Position numbers and translations under genes: made by a program
Shown here: in pieces, positions 46,897 to 55,606 of the stretch
Numbering within the stretch: the stretch's first letter is position 1
Layout of the letters: every line of letters starts with the position of its first letter
Notes under the pieces: model-generated
What the model saw: only the letters and a program-made list of their open reading frames with translations
What the model was told of the DNA's origin: nothing
The model's database searches: none
NCBI RefSeq assembly: GCF_015101885.1
Contig: NZ_CP062941.1
Coordinates: 4,588,001 to 4,652,000 of the forward strand
Length of the DNA stretch: 64,000 bases
Direction of reading: 5' to 3'
From: Massilia litorea
GTDB lineage: Bacteria > Pseudomonadota > Gammaproteobacteria > Burkholderiales > Burkholderiaceae_D

Positions 46897-47571
46897 CTAC
46901 CCTGGCGGACGCCCGGTTTTCAGCTGCGGCAGGCTGTCGAGCACCTGGCGCAGCGTCGCCGTATCCAGGCGACCCACCAGCGCCACGCCGATGCGCAGCA
47001 ATTCGCTTTTCTTGATCTCGAAGCCGGCCTTCAGGCAGGCCTGCTTCACACTCGCCAGCACCGCGTACTCGCCATCGGGCATGGTGAAGCTGTCGCGTAC
47101 CAGCACCGGGCGTCCGGACTGCGGCGCCGGAGCGGCCTGGACAGCGCGGCTGCGGCCGGCCGCAGGCGTTTCCTTCGCTGCCTTGACGAGCGCCTTCGCC
47201 GCATTCTTCAGGGCGACTGCCGGACTCTTCGCGGCGACGGCCTTCGCAGCCGGCCTGGCCGCAGCCTTCGCCGCTGTCTTTGCCGGTGCTTTCGCCGCAG
47301 CCTTGACCGCGGTTTTCGAAGCAGGCCTGGCTGCAGGCTTCGGTGCCGCCTTGAGCGCGACAGGCTTCGCGGCCGCGCGCGCGACGGTCTTCGCAGCGGC
47401 CTTCACGGCAGCCGCCTTCACCGGCACGGACCTGGAGGTTTTATTGGCGCTGCCTGGCATGGCGGCGGTTTTCGTGCTTCTGGAAGCTGCCTTGGCGGGT
47501 GCCGAGGCAACTTTTGCCCGCGTCGATGCGGCTGCGGCCGCGCCCGTTGCGGGAACCGGTTTTCTGGTCAT
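46897..47571 (-). CDS. Histone-H1-like Ala/Lys-rich protein with C-terminal domain
   Basis: 224 residues. Residues about 10-145 are a low-complexity run of KAAAK/AKPAAK-type units, as in AlgP and bacterial H1-like proteins, probably a DNA-binding disordered tail. The C-terminal 75 residues (VRDSFTMPDGEYAVLASVKQ onward, then LLRIGVALV) form a compact helical domain of unknown role, perhaps ribbon-helix-helix-like. GTG 47583 is an alternative start. Convergent with the HTH gene. Confidence 0.7.
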   Translation of the reverse strand: MTRKPVPATGAAAAASTRAKVASAPAKAASRSTKTAAMPGSANKTSRSVPVKAAAVKAAAKTVARAAAKPVALKAAPKPAARPASKTAVKAAAKAPAKTAAKAAARPAAKAVAAKSPAVALKNAAKALVKAAKETPAAGRSRAVQAAPAPQSGRPVLVRDSFTMPDGEYAVLASVKQACLKAGFEIKKSELLRIGVALVGRLDTATLRQVLDSLPQLKTGRPPG

Positions 47572-47611
47572 TGGGTATTCCACTGCTTAACAAGGTAAAC
47601 AATATAGTCGA

Positions 47612-48583
47612 TCAGGCGGATTCCGGGAAGGGTGCATCCTGCCGTGCGCGCCGGTGCAGCTCGCGGATCACGCCGGCGCGCAGGCCCGCCCCGACCGGCA
47701 CCAGCTCCTCGATATGCAGTTCCTCGACCAGGGCCAGCAGCAGCGCGAGCCCGCCCGCCATCTGCGCCGCGCGCAGCGGCTGGTTCGACAAGGCGGCGAT
47801 GCGCATGAAGCCGCCCTCTTCGACCAGCGCATGGCGCAGCGCCAGCAGGCCGGCCGCATCGGCCGCATCGGCCGCATTGGCACCGAGCGCCCCGGCCGCG
47901 TCGCCGCCGGCCAGTTCGAACAGGGCGCGCACCGTACCCGAGGCGCCGTAGGCACGGTTCCAGCCGGCCCCGCCGGCGAGCATGCCGGCGTCGGCGAAGC
48001 GGCTGCGCGAAGACGCCAGCGCGGCGTCGAAGGCGTCCGGCGAAATGCCGTCGCCGAAGAAGGCCAGGCCCTGGCGCAAGGCGCCGACACCGTAGGACTG
48101 CACCAGCTCGACGGTGTCGCCGCGGCCGACCGCAATCTCGGTCGAGCCGCTGCCGACGTCGAGCACGAGGCGGCGCTCCCCTCCATCCGGCAAGGCGCCG
48201 GCCACGCCCAGGTACACCAGGCGGCCCTCCTCCTCGCCGCCGAGGACCTCGACCGGATGCCCGATCGCGGCCTCGGCCGCAGGCAGGAAGGCGGGCGCAT
48301 TGCAGGCCACGCGCAGCGCGGCGGTGGCGACCACGCGCACGGCGCGCACTTCCCACCGGGCCAGCGCCTGCCTGAACTGGCGCAGGCAGTCGAGCGCGCG
48401 GCGCACGGTCTGGCCGTCGAGGCAGCCGTCAGGCCCGATGCCCGCGCCCAGGCGGATCGGTTCGTTCAGGGTATGGGCCAGCACCATGGCGCCGTCCTCC
48501 CAGCTCGCCACGTGCAGGCGGAAGCTGTCGGACCCGAGTTCGACGGCGGCATACAGGGGAGCGGAGTGTGCGCAAGCTGGCAT
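47612..48583 (-). CDS. Ppx/GppA-family phosphatase
   Basis: 323 residues, ASKHA fold. AAVELGSDSFRLHV (phosphate loop 1) at residues about 12-25, VVATAALRVACNAPAFL, EVLGGEEEGRLVYLGV (catalytic Glu region) and LVLDVGSGSTEIAVG (loop 2) are all present. It corresponds to the two-domain, shorter Ppx form without the C-terminal HD domain. Substrate is polyphosphate or (p)ppGpp; cannot be decided. It precedes the H1-like gene by 40 bases. Confidence 0.9.
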   Translation of the reverse strand: MPACAHSAPLYAAVELGSDSFRLHVASWEDGAMVLAHTLNEPIRLGAGIGPDGCLDGQTVRRALDCLRQFRQALARWEVRAVRVVATAALRVACNAPAFLPAAEAAIGHPVEVLGGEEEGRLVYLGVAGALPDGGERRLVLDVGSGSTEIAVGRGDTVELVQSYGVGALRQGLAFFGDGISPDAFDAALASSRSRFADAGMLAGGAGWNRAYGASGTVRALFELAGGDAAGALGANAADAADAAGLLALRHALVEEGGFMRIAALSNQPLRAAQMAGGLALLLALVEELHIEELVPVGAGLRAGVIRELHRRARQDAPFPESA

Positions 48584-48659
48584 GGTGTGCCCTGGTTGGA
48601 AGACCCGCGCAGTATGGCCATGCTTTGTGACGCCCCGATGACGGCGCCCTGCCGCCGGT

Positions 48660-49850
48660 TCAGGCCTCGGGCACGGTCTCGCGCGGCGCCAGGCGGATCG
48701 CGTTGCGCCCTGCTTCCTTGGCAGCGCGCATGGCGGCGCCGGCGCGGCCGAACAGCGTCACGTTGCTGTCGTCGGGGCGGATCGTGGTGACCCCGAAGCT
48801 GGCCGTCATCGAGATCAGCGCGCGCTCGGTCTTGACGGGCGTGGCCTCGATCGCGGCGCGCATGCGCTCGGCCACCAGCATCGCTTCCTCGGCGCCGGTG
48901 CGCGGCAGCAGCAGGGCGAATTCGCCGCCCACCAGGCGCCCCAGCAGGTCGCTGTCGCGCAGCTGGCGCTTGCACAGGTCCGCCACGTGGCGCAGCACCA
49001 CGTCGCCGGCCGGATGGCCGTAGCCCTCGTTCACGCGCTTGAAGCTGTCGAGGTCGAGCACGACCAGGGCGGTCGGCGAGCCGGGCCGCCGTGCCAGCGC
49101 CATCCAGGGCGCCAGCGCATTGAAGAAGCCGCGCCGGTTCGGCGCTTCGGTCACCAGGTCCAGCGTTTCCAGGCGCGCCAGGTCGGCCTGCAGGCGTTCG
49201 CGCGCCAGCAGCAGCCAGCCGAAGCCGTTCACCAGCATGAGCAAATAAAAAGCAATGGTCGAGAGCTGGCGCAGCAGGTCGTGCGAGAGCCAGCGCCAGC
49301 CGTCGGGCATGACCAGCACCAGGATGCCGCGCGCGGCCACCAGCAGCGCCAGCAGGGCCGTGACGACCGCCAGCGCGCGCTGCAGCATGCTCGCCCGGTG
49401 CCAGCCGCGCGCCAGCGCCGCCGCGCCCAGCAAATAAAAGGCGCCGAGGATCAGGGCTGCGGCCAGCGTGCGCAGGCCGAGCGGATCGATCCAGTAGGAG
49501 ACGAGGAAGATGAAGACCGCGCCCAGGGCCAGCGGCACCATGGCGCGCTGCAGGCGCCGCCGGTGCGCGGTTTCCCACAGGGCCGCCGATTCGAGCGCGA
49601 CGCCGCCGATCAGCAGGGCCCAGCCGCCGGGCAACGCCAGCGGTTCGGGCACGACGCGCGCGCCGCCCAGCGCGAGCAGGATCCAGGCCGCAGCCTGCAC
49701 CTGTTTCGACAGGCCCCAGCTGGCCAGCGCGGGCGCACGCGGTGCGCCATAGTCGAAGAAGAACAGCATGCTGCACAGCGCCAGGTTGCCCAGCGCCAGC
49801 ACCAGCACCATCGTGGTCGAGTCCATGGTCAGCATCGCGCCGCTCAGCAT
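48660..49850 (-). CDS. Membrane GGDEF protein with degenerate active site
   Basis: 396 residues. About seven membrane helices (residues about 15-205), then a GGDEF domain (about 225-390). The signature reads GRLVGGEFALLL where an active enzyme has GRLGGDEFALLL, so the first Gly and the Asp are changed and catalysis is doubtful. The inhibitory-site RDSD is kept, so it may bind c-di-GMP as a receptor. ATG 49850 overlaps the upstream small gene by 7 bases; the longer reading to 50183 runs through that gene and is rejected. Confidence 0.85.
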   Translation of the reverse strand: MLSGAMLTMDSTTMVLVLALGNLALCSMLFFFDYGAPRAPALASWGLSKQVQAAAWILLALGGARVVPEPLALPGGWALLIGGVALESAALWETAHRRRLQRAMVPLALGAVFIFLVSYWIDPLGLRTLAAALILGAFYLLGAAALARGWHRASMLQRALAVVTALLALLVAARGILVLVMPDGWRWLSHDLLRQLSTIAFYLLMLVNGFGWLLLARERLQADLARLETLDLVTEAPNRRGFFNALAPWMALARRPGSPTALVVLDLDSFKRVNEGYGHPAGDVVLRHVADLCKRQLRDSDLLGRLVGGEFALLLPRTGAEEAMLVAERMRAAIEATPVKTERALISMTASFGVTTIRPDDSNVTLFGRAGAAMRAAKEAGRNAIRLAPRETVPEA

Positions 49851-50119
49851 TCGTGCTCCACGTTCTCGGTGCCGTCGCCGACCTTGCTGGCCCAGGCGCG
49901 GGCGAAATAACGACGCTCCGCCTCGTCCGGCACCTCGTTCCAGAACACGATCAGCGTTCCCTTGTGATCGTGCAGCTGGGTCAGCTTGTCGACGAAATGG
50001 ACCTTGCCGGCGCTGTCGGCCAGCGCCATCGCATAGCCATAAACGCGTTCGAGCCGCTCGATGCGGTCGGGCTCGACGTCGCTGTTGGTGGCGGTGATGG
50101 CGGGATGATCGAGAAACAT
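49844..50119 (-). CDS. Hypothetical protein coupled to the degenerate GGDEF gene
   Basis: 91 residues, no recognised family. Mixed sequence with RIERLERVYGYAMALADSAGKVHFVDKLTQLHDHKGTLIVFW, suggesting a small alpha/beta fold, and Cys at the extreme C-terminus. No signal or membrane segment. Its stop overlaps the start of the GGDEF gene by 7 bases, so both are probably made together. Confidence 0.7.
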   Translation of the reverse strand: MFLDHPAITATNSDVEPDRIERLERVYGYAMALADSAGKVHFVDKLTQLHDHKGTLIVFWNEVPDEAERRYFARAWASKVGDGTENVEHEC

Positions 50120-50247
50120 GAAGAGCTCCGTGTGGCGGCATGGACCAGCTTATCAGAGTTTCATGCCTGCGAACAAGACGCAACAGGAGCGCAAAACGGC
50201 GGAGAGCGGCGGGCGAAGACGAGCGCTTTCTCTTCTATACTGGCGCC

Positions 50248-51015
50248 ATGCCGCCGCGCTCCGAACCGACCGATCCGCCACCTTCCTCCGTGCCCCGCGT
50301 CCGCACGCACGGCAACCGGCGCACGCTCGAATTCCAGCCGGGCGACATCCAGAGCGAAATGCTGCTCTCGCACCCCGACCACCTGGTGCTCGAGTATGCG
50401 CGCGCCATGATGTGCTTCGCCCTGTTCGCGCCCCATCCGCGCCATATCCTGATGGTCGGCCTGGGCGGCGGTTCGCTGGCCAAGTTCTGCTACCGCCACT
50501 TTCCGCAGACCCGCATCACGGTGCTCGAGATCAGCGCCGAGGTGATCTCCCTGCGCGAAGCGTTCAAGGTGCCGCCGGACGACGCCCGCCTGCGCATCAT
50601 CCATGGCGACGCCGCCGATTACATCCGCGCTGCGCCCGCCAGTTGCGACGTGATCCTGGTCGATGGCTTCGACGCCGCCGGCATGCCGGCCGCCCTCGGC
50701 AGCGCCGCCTTTTATCGCCATTGCCGCCAGGCCCTGCGCGAGGGCGGCGTGCTGGCGGCAAACATCCTCAGCTACGACCCCAGCCACGACGCGCTGGTCG
50801 GGCGGATTGCGCGTGCCTTTCGCGGGCGCGTCTGCGACTTTGCCGGCATCGCCGGCAACAACCACCTGCTGTTCGCCGTCCGGGCCGACGATGGCGGCAG
50901 CCGTGCGGCACGCCTGCAGGAATATGTCGCGCGTCGCCGCGGCCTGGGCTTTTCCTTCCTCAACCGGCTACTGGCGCGGGCGCTCGTTGCCTGGCTGGCA
51001 TGGCGCCTTGTCTGA
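50248..51015 (+). CDS. Spermidine-synthase-like methyltransferase-fold protein
   Basis: 255 residues. Rossmann domain with ILMVGLGGGSLAKFCYRHFPQTRITVLEIS (about 69-98) and the DVILVDGFDAAGMPAALGS block (about 134-152), as in SpeE-like proteins. The residues that bind putrescine and decarboxylated SAM in true SpeE are not evident, so the substrate is unknown. A TATACT six bases before the ATG and no Shine-Dalgarno suggest a possible leaderless mRNA. Confidence 0.82.
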   Translation: MPPRSEPTDPPPSSVPRVRTHGNRRTLEFQPGDIQSEMLLSHPDHLVLEYARAMMCFALFAPHPRHILMVGLGGGSLAKFCYRHFPQTRITVLEISAEVISLREAFKVPPDDARLRIIHGDAADYIRAAPASCDVILVDGFDAAGMPAALGSAAFYRHCRQALREGGVLAANILSYDPSHDALVGRIARAFRGRVCDFAGIAGNNHLLFAVRADDGGSRAARLQEYVARRRGLGFSFLNRLLARALVAWLAWRLV

Positions 51016-51134
51016 TCGCGGCGACACGCCCTTGATCCTGGGTTCGCACGCAAGGATTTGTTTGCGCAAACGGGCCGAAAATGACACACTTGGCTGCTTT
51101 GGTGCTTTCGGGCAAATAAATTTTGGGAACAGAC

Positions 51135-53984
51135 ATGTTGCGTCGCCTGCCGTTTTCACTCACCCGCGCGGCGGCCCTCACGCTGGGGGCCGGGCTGGCC
51201 GCCTCGAGCGCCCTGTTCGTGGGCGTGAGTCACCTCGAATACGACAATCTGGCCTTGTCCTTCAACCAGCGCGCCGACCAGCGCGTTGCGACGGTGCGCC
51301 AGGGCCTGCATGATGCGGTCGAGGTTGTGACGGTCACCAACCAGCTGTTCGCCCTCGGCGCGCCGGTCACGCGCGCCCAGTTCCAGGATTTCACCACCCC
51401 GCTGCTGCTGCGCCACCCCTTCATCAAGGCATTCAATTACCACCGCATCGTGAAGGACAGCGAGCGCGCCGCGATCGAGGCGGAGCTGGGGCGCGTCATT
51501 CCCGGCACCGTCATCAGCGAGGAACGGGGCGGCCGCCGCGTACCCGCCGAGCGGCGCGCCAGCTACAGCATCGTCGACTACCTGGTGCCCCTGAAAGGCA
51601 ACGAAGCCGCCCTCGGTTTCGACGCCGGGACCCGGGCGCCGATCAACGCGGCGCTGGCGCGTGCCCATGCCGAACGGCGGGTCGCCGCCACCCCGCTGTT
51701 CCCGCTGGTGCAGGACCCGAGCCCGCAGCCGAGCTTCCAGGTGATCCTGCCGGTCTACGACGCCAAGGGCCGGCTCGCCGGCGATACCGCCGTCGTGGTG
51801 CGCGCCGAGGAACTGGTGAGCATGGCGCTGGCCGGCGCCGGCCTGCTCGACGACAGCCAGATCGTGATGTCGGTGTATGCCGGCGCGCGTGCCGAGGCAT
51901 CCGACCTGGTGTTCACCACCAGCGCCGGCGGCGTCCACCCCCGCCATGAACTGCTGGGCAGCTGGATCGCGCCCGAACACGCAAGTTATGTCGCGCGCAC
52001 CCTGGACGTCGCCGGGCGCCCCTGGCTGGTCGAAGTCGCGGCCAAGCCGCGCCCGTTCGCGGCCGACCACCTGGCCTCGCTGGCGATGCTGGCCGGCGGC
52101 ATCCTGCTCAGCCTGATGACGGCGGCCTGGGTCCAGGCTTCCGGCGCGCGCGCCCGGCGCGTGCAGCAGCTGGTGAGGAAACGCACCGCCGACCTGAAGC
52201 GCACCAACCGGCGCCTGGTCGACGACATGGTCGCGCGCGAACGCACCGAAAAGGCCTTGCAGCAGAGCGAGCAGCGCTTCCGCCAGCTGGTGTCCATGTC
52301 CTCGGACTGGTACTGGGAACAGGACAGCCATTTCCGCTTCACGATGGTGACCGGCGGCTTCAGCGAAAAGGCCGGGATCCTGGTCGAGCACCTGCTCGGC
52401 AAGACGCGCTGGGAATTCATCCCGACCCTGGGCGACACCGAGCGCGGCCGCACCCACATCGCCCAGGTGCGCGACTTCCAGCCCTTCAACGATTTCGAGT
52501 ACCAGCTGCTCGACGACACCGGCCAGACGCGCTGGTTCCTGGTCAACGGCCAACCCGTGTTCGACGAGCTCGGCCAGTTCTCCGGCTACCGCGGCACCGG
52601 CAGCGACATCACCGAACGCAAGCTCACCGAACAGCGCGTGCACCACGTGGCCCAGCACGATGCGCTGACCGGCCTGCCGAACCGCTCGCTGCTGCAGGAC
52701 CGCCTCGGCCAGGCCGTGGCCCATGCGACGCGCAGCGGCAGCCCGGCCTGGGTCATGCTGATCGACCTCGACCGTTTCAAGTTCGTCAACGACAGCATGG
52801 GCCACAAGGCCGGCGATGTGCTCCTGATGACGGTCGCGGCGCGCCTGCGCTCCTCGCTGCGCGACGCCGATACCGTGGCGCGCCTGTCGGGCGACGAATT
52901 CGTCGTCATCGTCTCCGAGAGCGGCGACCAGCAGCTCACCCCGGACATCGTGCAGCGCGTGATGAATGCGGTGGCCCAGCCGGTCATGCTCGGCACCAAG
53001 GAATTTTTCGTGACCTGCAGTATCGGCGTTTCCGTCTACCCGAGCGAAAGCACGGATGCCGATACCCTGATCGAGCATGCCGACATCGCCATGTACCGCG
53101 CCAAAAAACTGGGCCGCAACAACTTCCAGTTCTATACGCCGGCAATGAACGAGGAGTCGCTGGAACGGGTGCGCATCGAGAGCGCGCTGAGGAATGCCGT
53201 CGAGCGGGACGAGTTCGTGCTCTACTACCAGCCCCAGCTCGACATCAAGACCGGCAAGATCGTCGGCATGGAAGCCCTGATCCGCTGGCAACACCCGGAG
53301 CTGGGGACGGTCCCCCCAGGCCGCTTCATCGGCATCGCCGAGGAAACCGGGATGATCGTGCAGATCGGCGCCTGGGTGCTGCGCAGTGCCTGTGCCCAGA
53401 ACAAGGCCTGGCAGGACGCAGGCTACGGCAAGCTGCGCGTGGCCGTGAACCTGTCGGCGCGCCAGTTCGGCGCCGCCGACCTGATCGAGAACCTGGCCAG
53501 CGTGCTGGAAGATACCGGGCTGGAGCCGGAATACCTCGAGATCGAGCTCACCGAGAGCCTGTTCATGAGCGACATCACGCCGGCCGTCGACCTGCTGCAC
53601 CGCATGAAGGCGCTGGGGGTGAATTTGTCGATCGACGACTTCGGCACCGGCTATTCGAGCCTGTCCTACCTGTCGCGCTTCCCGATCGACGTGTTGAAGA
53701 TCGACCGCTCATTCGTGGCCGACATCACGCGCGACGCCAACGACGAGGCGATCGTCACCTCGATCATCGCCCTGGCGCACAACCTGAAGCTGGCGGTGAT
53801 CGCCGAAGGCGTGGAAACGAGCGAGCAGCTCGACTACCTGCGCCGCCACGGCTGCGACGAAATGCAGGGCTATTACTTCAGCCGGCCGCTGCCGGCGCGT
53901 GAGTTCGAGCAGCTGCTGATCGAGGGCCGCGGCCTGGCCCCCGAAGAGATGATTGCGCCCGAGCCGGCCCCTGCCCTTGCCTGA
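51135..53984 (+). CDS. CHASE-PAS-GGDEF-EAL membrane protein
   Basis: 949 residues. Membrane helix (about 8-30), periplasmic CHASE domain (about 35-265), second helix (about 310-330), coiled coil, PAS (about 375-500), GGDEF (about 515-675; ARLSGDEFVVIV, with Gly to Ser at the first position and inhibitory-site RDAD) and EAL (about 690-940; MEALIRW, DDFGTGYSSL, KIDRSFV, AEGVET intact). SGDEF occurs in active cyclases, so both activities remain possible. ATG 51135 has GGGAAC upstream. Terminal Ala/Pro/Glu tail. Confidence 0.95.
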   Translation: MLRRLPFSLTRAAALTLGAGLAASSALFVGVSHLEYDNLALSFNQRADQRVATVRQGLHDAVEVVTVTNQLFALGAPVTRAQFQDFTTPLLLRHPFIKAFNYHRIVKDSERAAIEAELGRVIPGTVISEERGGRRVPAERRASYSIVDYLVPLKGNEAALGFDAGTRAPINAALARAHAERRVAATPLFPLVQDPSPQPSFQVILPVYDAKGRLAGDTAVVVRAEELVSMALAGAGLLDDSQIVMSVYAGARAEASDLVFTTSAGGVHPRHELLGSWIAPEHASYVARTLDVAGRPWLVEVAAKPRPFAADHLASLAMLAGGILLSLMTAAWVQASGARARRVQQLVRKRTADLKRTNRRLVDDMVARERTEKALQQSEQRFRQLVSMSSDWYWEQDSHFRFTMVTGGFSEKAGILVEHLLGKTRWEFIPTLGDTERGRTHIAQVRDFQPFNDFEYQLLDDTGQTRWFLVNGQPVFDELGQFSGYRGTGSDITERKLTEQRVHHVAQHDALTGLPNRSLLQDRLGQAVAHATRSGSPAWVMLIDLDRFKFVNDSMGHKAGDVLLMTVAARLRSSLRDADTVARLSGDEFVVIVSESGDQQLTPDIVQRVMNAVAQPVMLGTKEFFVTCSIGVSVYPSESTDADTLIEHADIAMYRAKKLGRNNFQFYTPAMNEESLERVRIESALRNAVERDEFVLYYQPQLDIKTGKIVGMEALIRWQHPELGTVPPGRFIGIAEETGMIVQIGAWVLRSACAQNKAWQDAGYGKLRVAVNLSARQFGAADLIENLASVLEDTGLEPEYLEIELTESLFMSDITPAVDLLHRMKALGVNLSIDDFGTGYSSLSYLSRFPIDVLKIDRSFVADITRDANDEAIVTSIIALAHNLKLAVIAEGVETSEQLDYLRRHGCDEMQGYYFSRPLPAREFEQLLIEGRGLAPEEMIAPEPAPALA

Positions 53985-54028
53985 AGGATTATTCCTACAA
54001 GAATGTGGCATTTCGCACATCCTTGCTC

Positions 54029-54034
54029 TACAAT
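54029..54034 (+). promoter_or_regulatory. -10 element before the 70-residue gene
   Basis: TACAAT, 31 bases before ATG 54065. The matching -35 (TGGCAT at 54006-54011, 17-base spacer) is poor. Confidence 0.4.
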
Positions 54035-54064
54035 AGTCGTGTCTCTATTGCAACGCCCAGGAAC

Positions 54065-54277
54065 ATGATGAACACGGAAGAAGTACAAACCCGCCCAGCG
54101 GCAAACTCGCGCGTGCTGAGGACCGATATGCGCACGCGCGATCTGGTGAACCAGGCGGTGGCTTCGATCCCGACGCTCGGCCTGCAGCGCGCAGCCGAGT
54201 TTCTTGCGGCAATGAACGTACCGGCCGAGATTGCCGTGCGCACGCTCGTCTACCCCAGCCGCCGCCGCCGCAACTAG
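54065..54277 (+). CDS. Small conserved-looking protein (70 residues)
   Basis: No named family. Hydrophilic N-terminus, then a helical segment (MRTRDLVNQAVASIPTLGLQRAAEFLAAMNVPAEIAVRTLVYPS) and a basic end RRRRN. The helical core plus the RxxRRRR end suggests nucleic-acid or protein binding, but this is speculation. It has its own promoter-like -10 and two Met codons at the start (54065 and 54068). Confidence 0.65.
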   Translation: MMNTEEVQTRPAANSRVLRTDMRTRDLVNQAVASIPTLGLQRAAEFLAAMNVPAEIAVRTLVYPSRRRRN

Positions 54278-54322
54278 CGCGTCCGAGAAAGCGCTGAGGC
54301 ACCACGGCGCAAACCCTTACTA

Positions 54323-54694
54323 TTACTTCTTCGGTTCCTGCGCCTGGATGTCGGCCAGCGACTCCAGGCCACGCGCAGTCACCTCGAAGCCGCCTTCCTC
54401 GCGCGGCGCGATGTGCGACTTGCGGACCAGGAACTGAGCGACATCGCCCGCTACCGGCGCCGCAGGATCCTGCGCAAGGCTCGTCAAGGCTTCGACACAG
54501 GCGCGCAGGAACAGCACCTGCTGGCCCTTCTCCGTCATCTCGACCTTGCCGTCACGCCCATAGGCGATCATCTTCAGGCCGGCCAGGCGCTTGGCGTTAC
54601 GCCCGACGCAGGCATTGACCCGGTCGGTGCGGGCGCCGCGGCGGATGAACTCGAGGGCGTTGTATTCGTCGGTCGTCAGTTTTTCGTTCTTCAT
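54323..54694 (-). CDS. Hypothetical protein, possible winged-helix repeat
   Basis: 123 residues, no recognised family. Two similar halves are visible: EYNALEFIRRGARTDRVNACVGRNAKRLAGLKMIAYGRDGKVEMTEKGQQVL and a second ending VRKSHIAPREEGGFEVTARGLESL. The -EMTEKGQ- and -EVTARGL- phrases resemble the wing and last helix of winged-helix proteins. No signal or membrane segment. Confidence 0.7.
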   Translation of the reverse strand: MKNEKLTTDEYNALEFIRRGARTDRVNACVGRNAKRLAGLKMIAYGRDGKVEMTEKGQQVLFLRACVEALTSLAQDPAAPVAGDVAQFLVRKSHIAPREEGGFEVTARGLESLADIQAQEPKK

Positions 54695-54767
54695 TACGGC
54701 TCGTATGGTGTCTGGGCCGTCATGGTAACCGCCGGGACAGACGGCGGCAACAAATGAAGTGCAAACC

Positions 54768-54905
54768 TTAGCGCATCGTGCGCAATGCTATCCACAGCAG
54801 GCCGGCGCCAACGATGGCGCCGACGGCCAGCACGCCCTGGAAACGGCGCGATGCGAAACCGGTGCTCCGGCCCAGGTAAATCTTGTTATGCAGCGAATTG
54901 CCCAT
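54768..54905 (-). CDS. Small membrane protein (45 residues)
   Basis: Unknown family. A basic N-terminus (MGNSLHNKIYLGRSTGFASRR) and one C-terminal helix (GVLAVGAIVGAGLLWIALR). GGAGA precedes the ATG, supporting translation. Confidence 0.6.
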   Translation of the reverse strand: MGNSLHNKIYLGRSTGFASRRFQGVLAVGAIVGAGLLWIALRTMR

Positions 54906-55099
54906 CTGAGTCTCCGTCGATACGATCCAAAACCATGAGCTGATATTATAAAAAAACTCACACATTGGGAACGTTCGGCAGCGAACATAATTGTAACTTT
55001 GTGTGTAATTCAGCAAGATCGCCACACTGTCGTACTGCGCGCCGAAGGCAGGGCGCGACTGTTAGGATTGTCCCAATATTCGACCAGGGAGGAAGCACC

Positions 55100-55267
55100 A
55101 TGACACCATCGCGACAACCGCAAGATCCGGCAGAAAAAGGCGGGGCCATCCTGCATGAGGACGACATCGGCAGCGGCGAAAAAACACCGGCGCAGAAGGA
55201 AACCGAAGAGATGATCAAGGAAATCCCGCCGCTCAGGAGCAGCACCGAGCCGCCGCAAAAGGGCTGA
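55100..55267 (+). CDS. Small acidic hydrophilic protein (55 residues)
   Basis: No named family. Charged and Pro-rich, without hydrophobic segments (EKGGAILHEDDIGSGEKTP). An excellent AGGGAGGAAG ribosome binding site lies 8 bases before ATG 55100, and a strong terminator follows. Likely disordered, stress-type protein. Confidence 0.7.
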   Translation: MTPSRQPQDPAEKGGAILHEDDIGSGEKTPAQKETEEMIKEIPPLRSSTEPPQKG

Positions 55268-55289
55268 GGGGAGTGGTCCATTCCAACTG

Positions 55290-55317
55290 AAAAGCGCCAC
55301 CCGAGGGTGGCGCTTTT
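55290..55317 (+). terminator. Rho-independent terminator (bidirectional)
   Basis: AAAAGCGCCACC and GGTGGCGCTTTT form a perfect 12-bp stem around CGAG. The A-run and T-run on the two sides let it serve both the 55-residue gene and the convergent gene at 55334. Confidence 0.92.
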
Positions 55318-55333
55318 GCTTGGGGAACCTCCA

Positions 55334-55504
55334 TCATCCGGCGCGGATCGGCGGCTCGGGGATGACGGGTTCCTCGACGGGAGCGTGCGCCGGATCGGGC
55401 ACGTCGTCGGGTACCGGAATGGTGGGTGGCGGCTGCTCGGGATCGGGCGTCGAATGCGCCTGGAGCGCGCCCCGGCCGCCGTCCTGCGGATCGGTCATGT
55501 CCAT
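55334..55504 (-). CDS. Small proline-rich acidic protein (56 residues)
   Basis: Begins MDMTDPQDGG and is a run of Pro and Asp/Glu (EQPPPTIPVPDDVPDPAHAP, then VEEPVIPEPPIRAG). Disordered, no family recognised. GAGGACG precedes ATG 55504; ATG 55498 is also possible. Convergent with the 55-residue gene across a shared terminator. Confidence 0.55.
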   Translation of the reverse strand: MDMTDPQDGGRGALQAHSTPDPEQPPPTIPVPDDVPDPAHAPVEEPVIPEPPIRAG

Positions 55505-55606
55505 CAGCGTCCTCGCTTCAGATGGTCGTGAATAACAAGGGCGCGGCCGGGAGGACCGCGCCGTCGAGAAAGTCAGGGCGAGACAGACTGCCTGCCCTGC
55601 GACCTG

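Noticed and set aside
48660..50183. A 507-codon version of the degenerate GGDEF protein.
   Set aside because: The N-terminal extension is an antiparallel-looking Arg/His-rich reading of the 91-residue gene; membrane helices begin just after ATG 49850.
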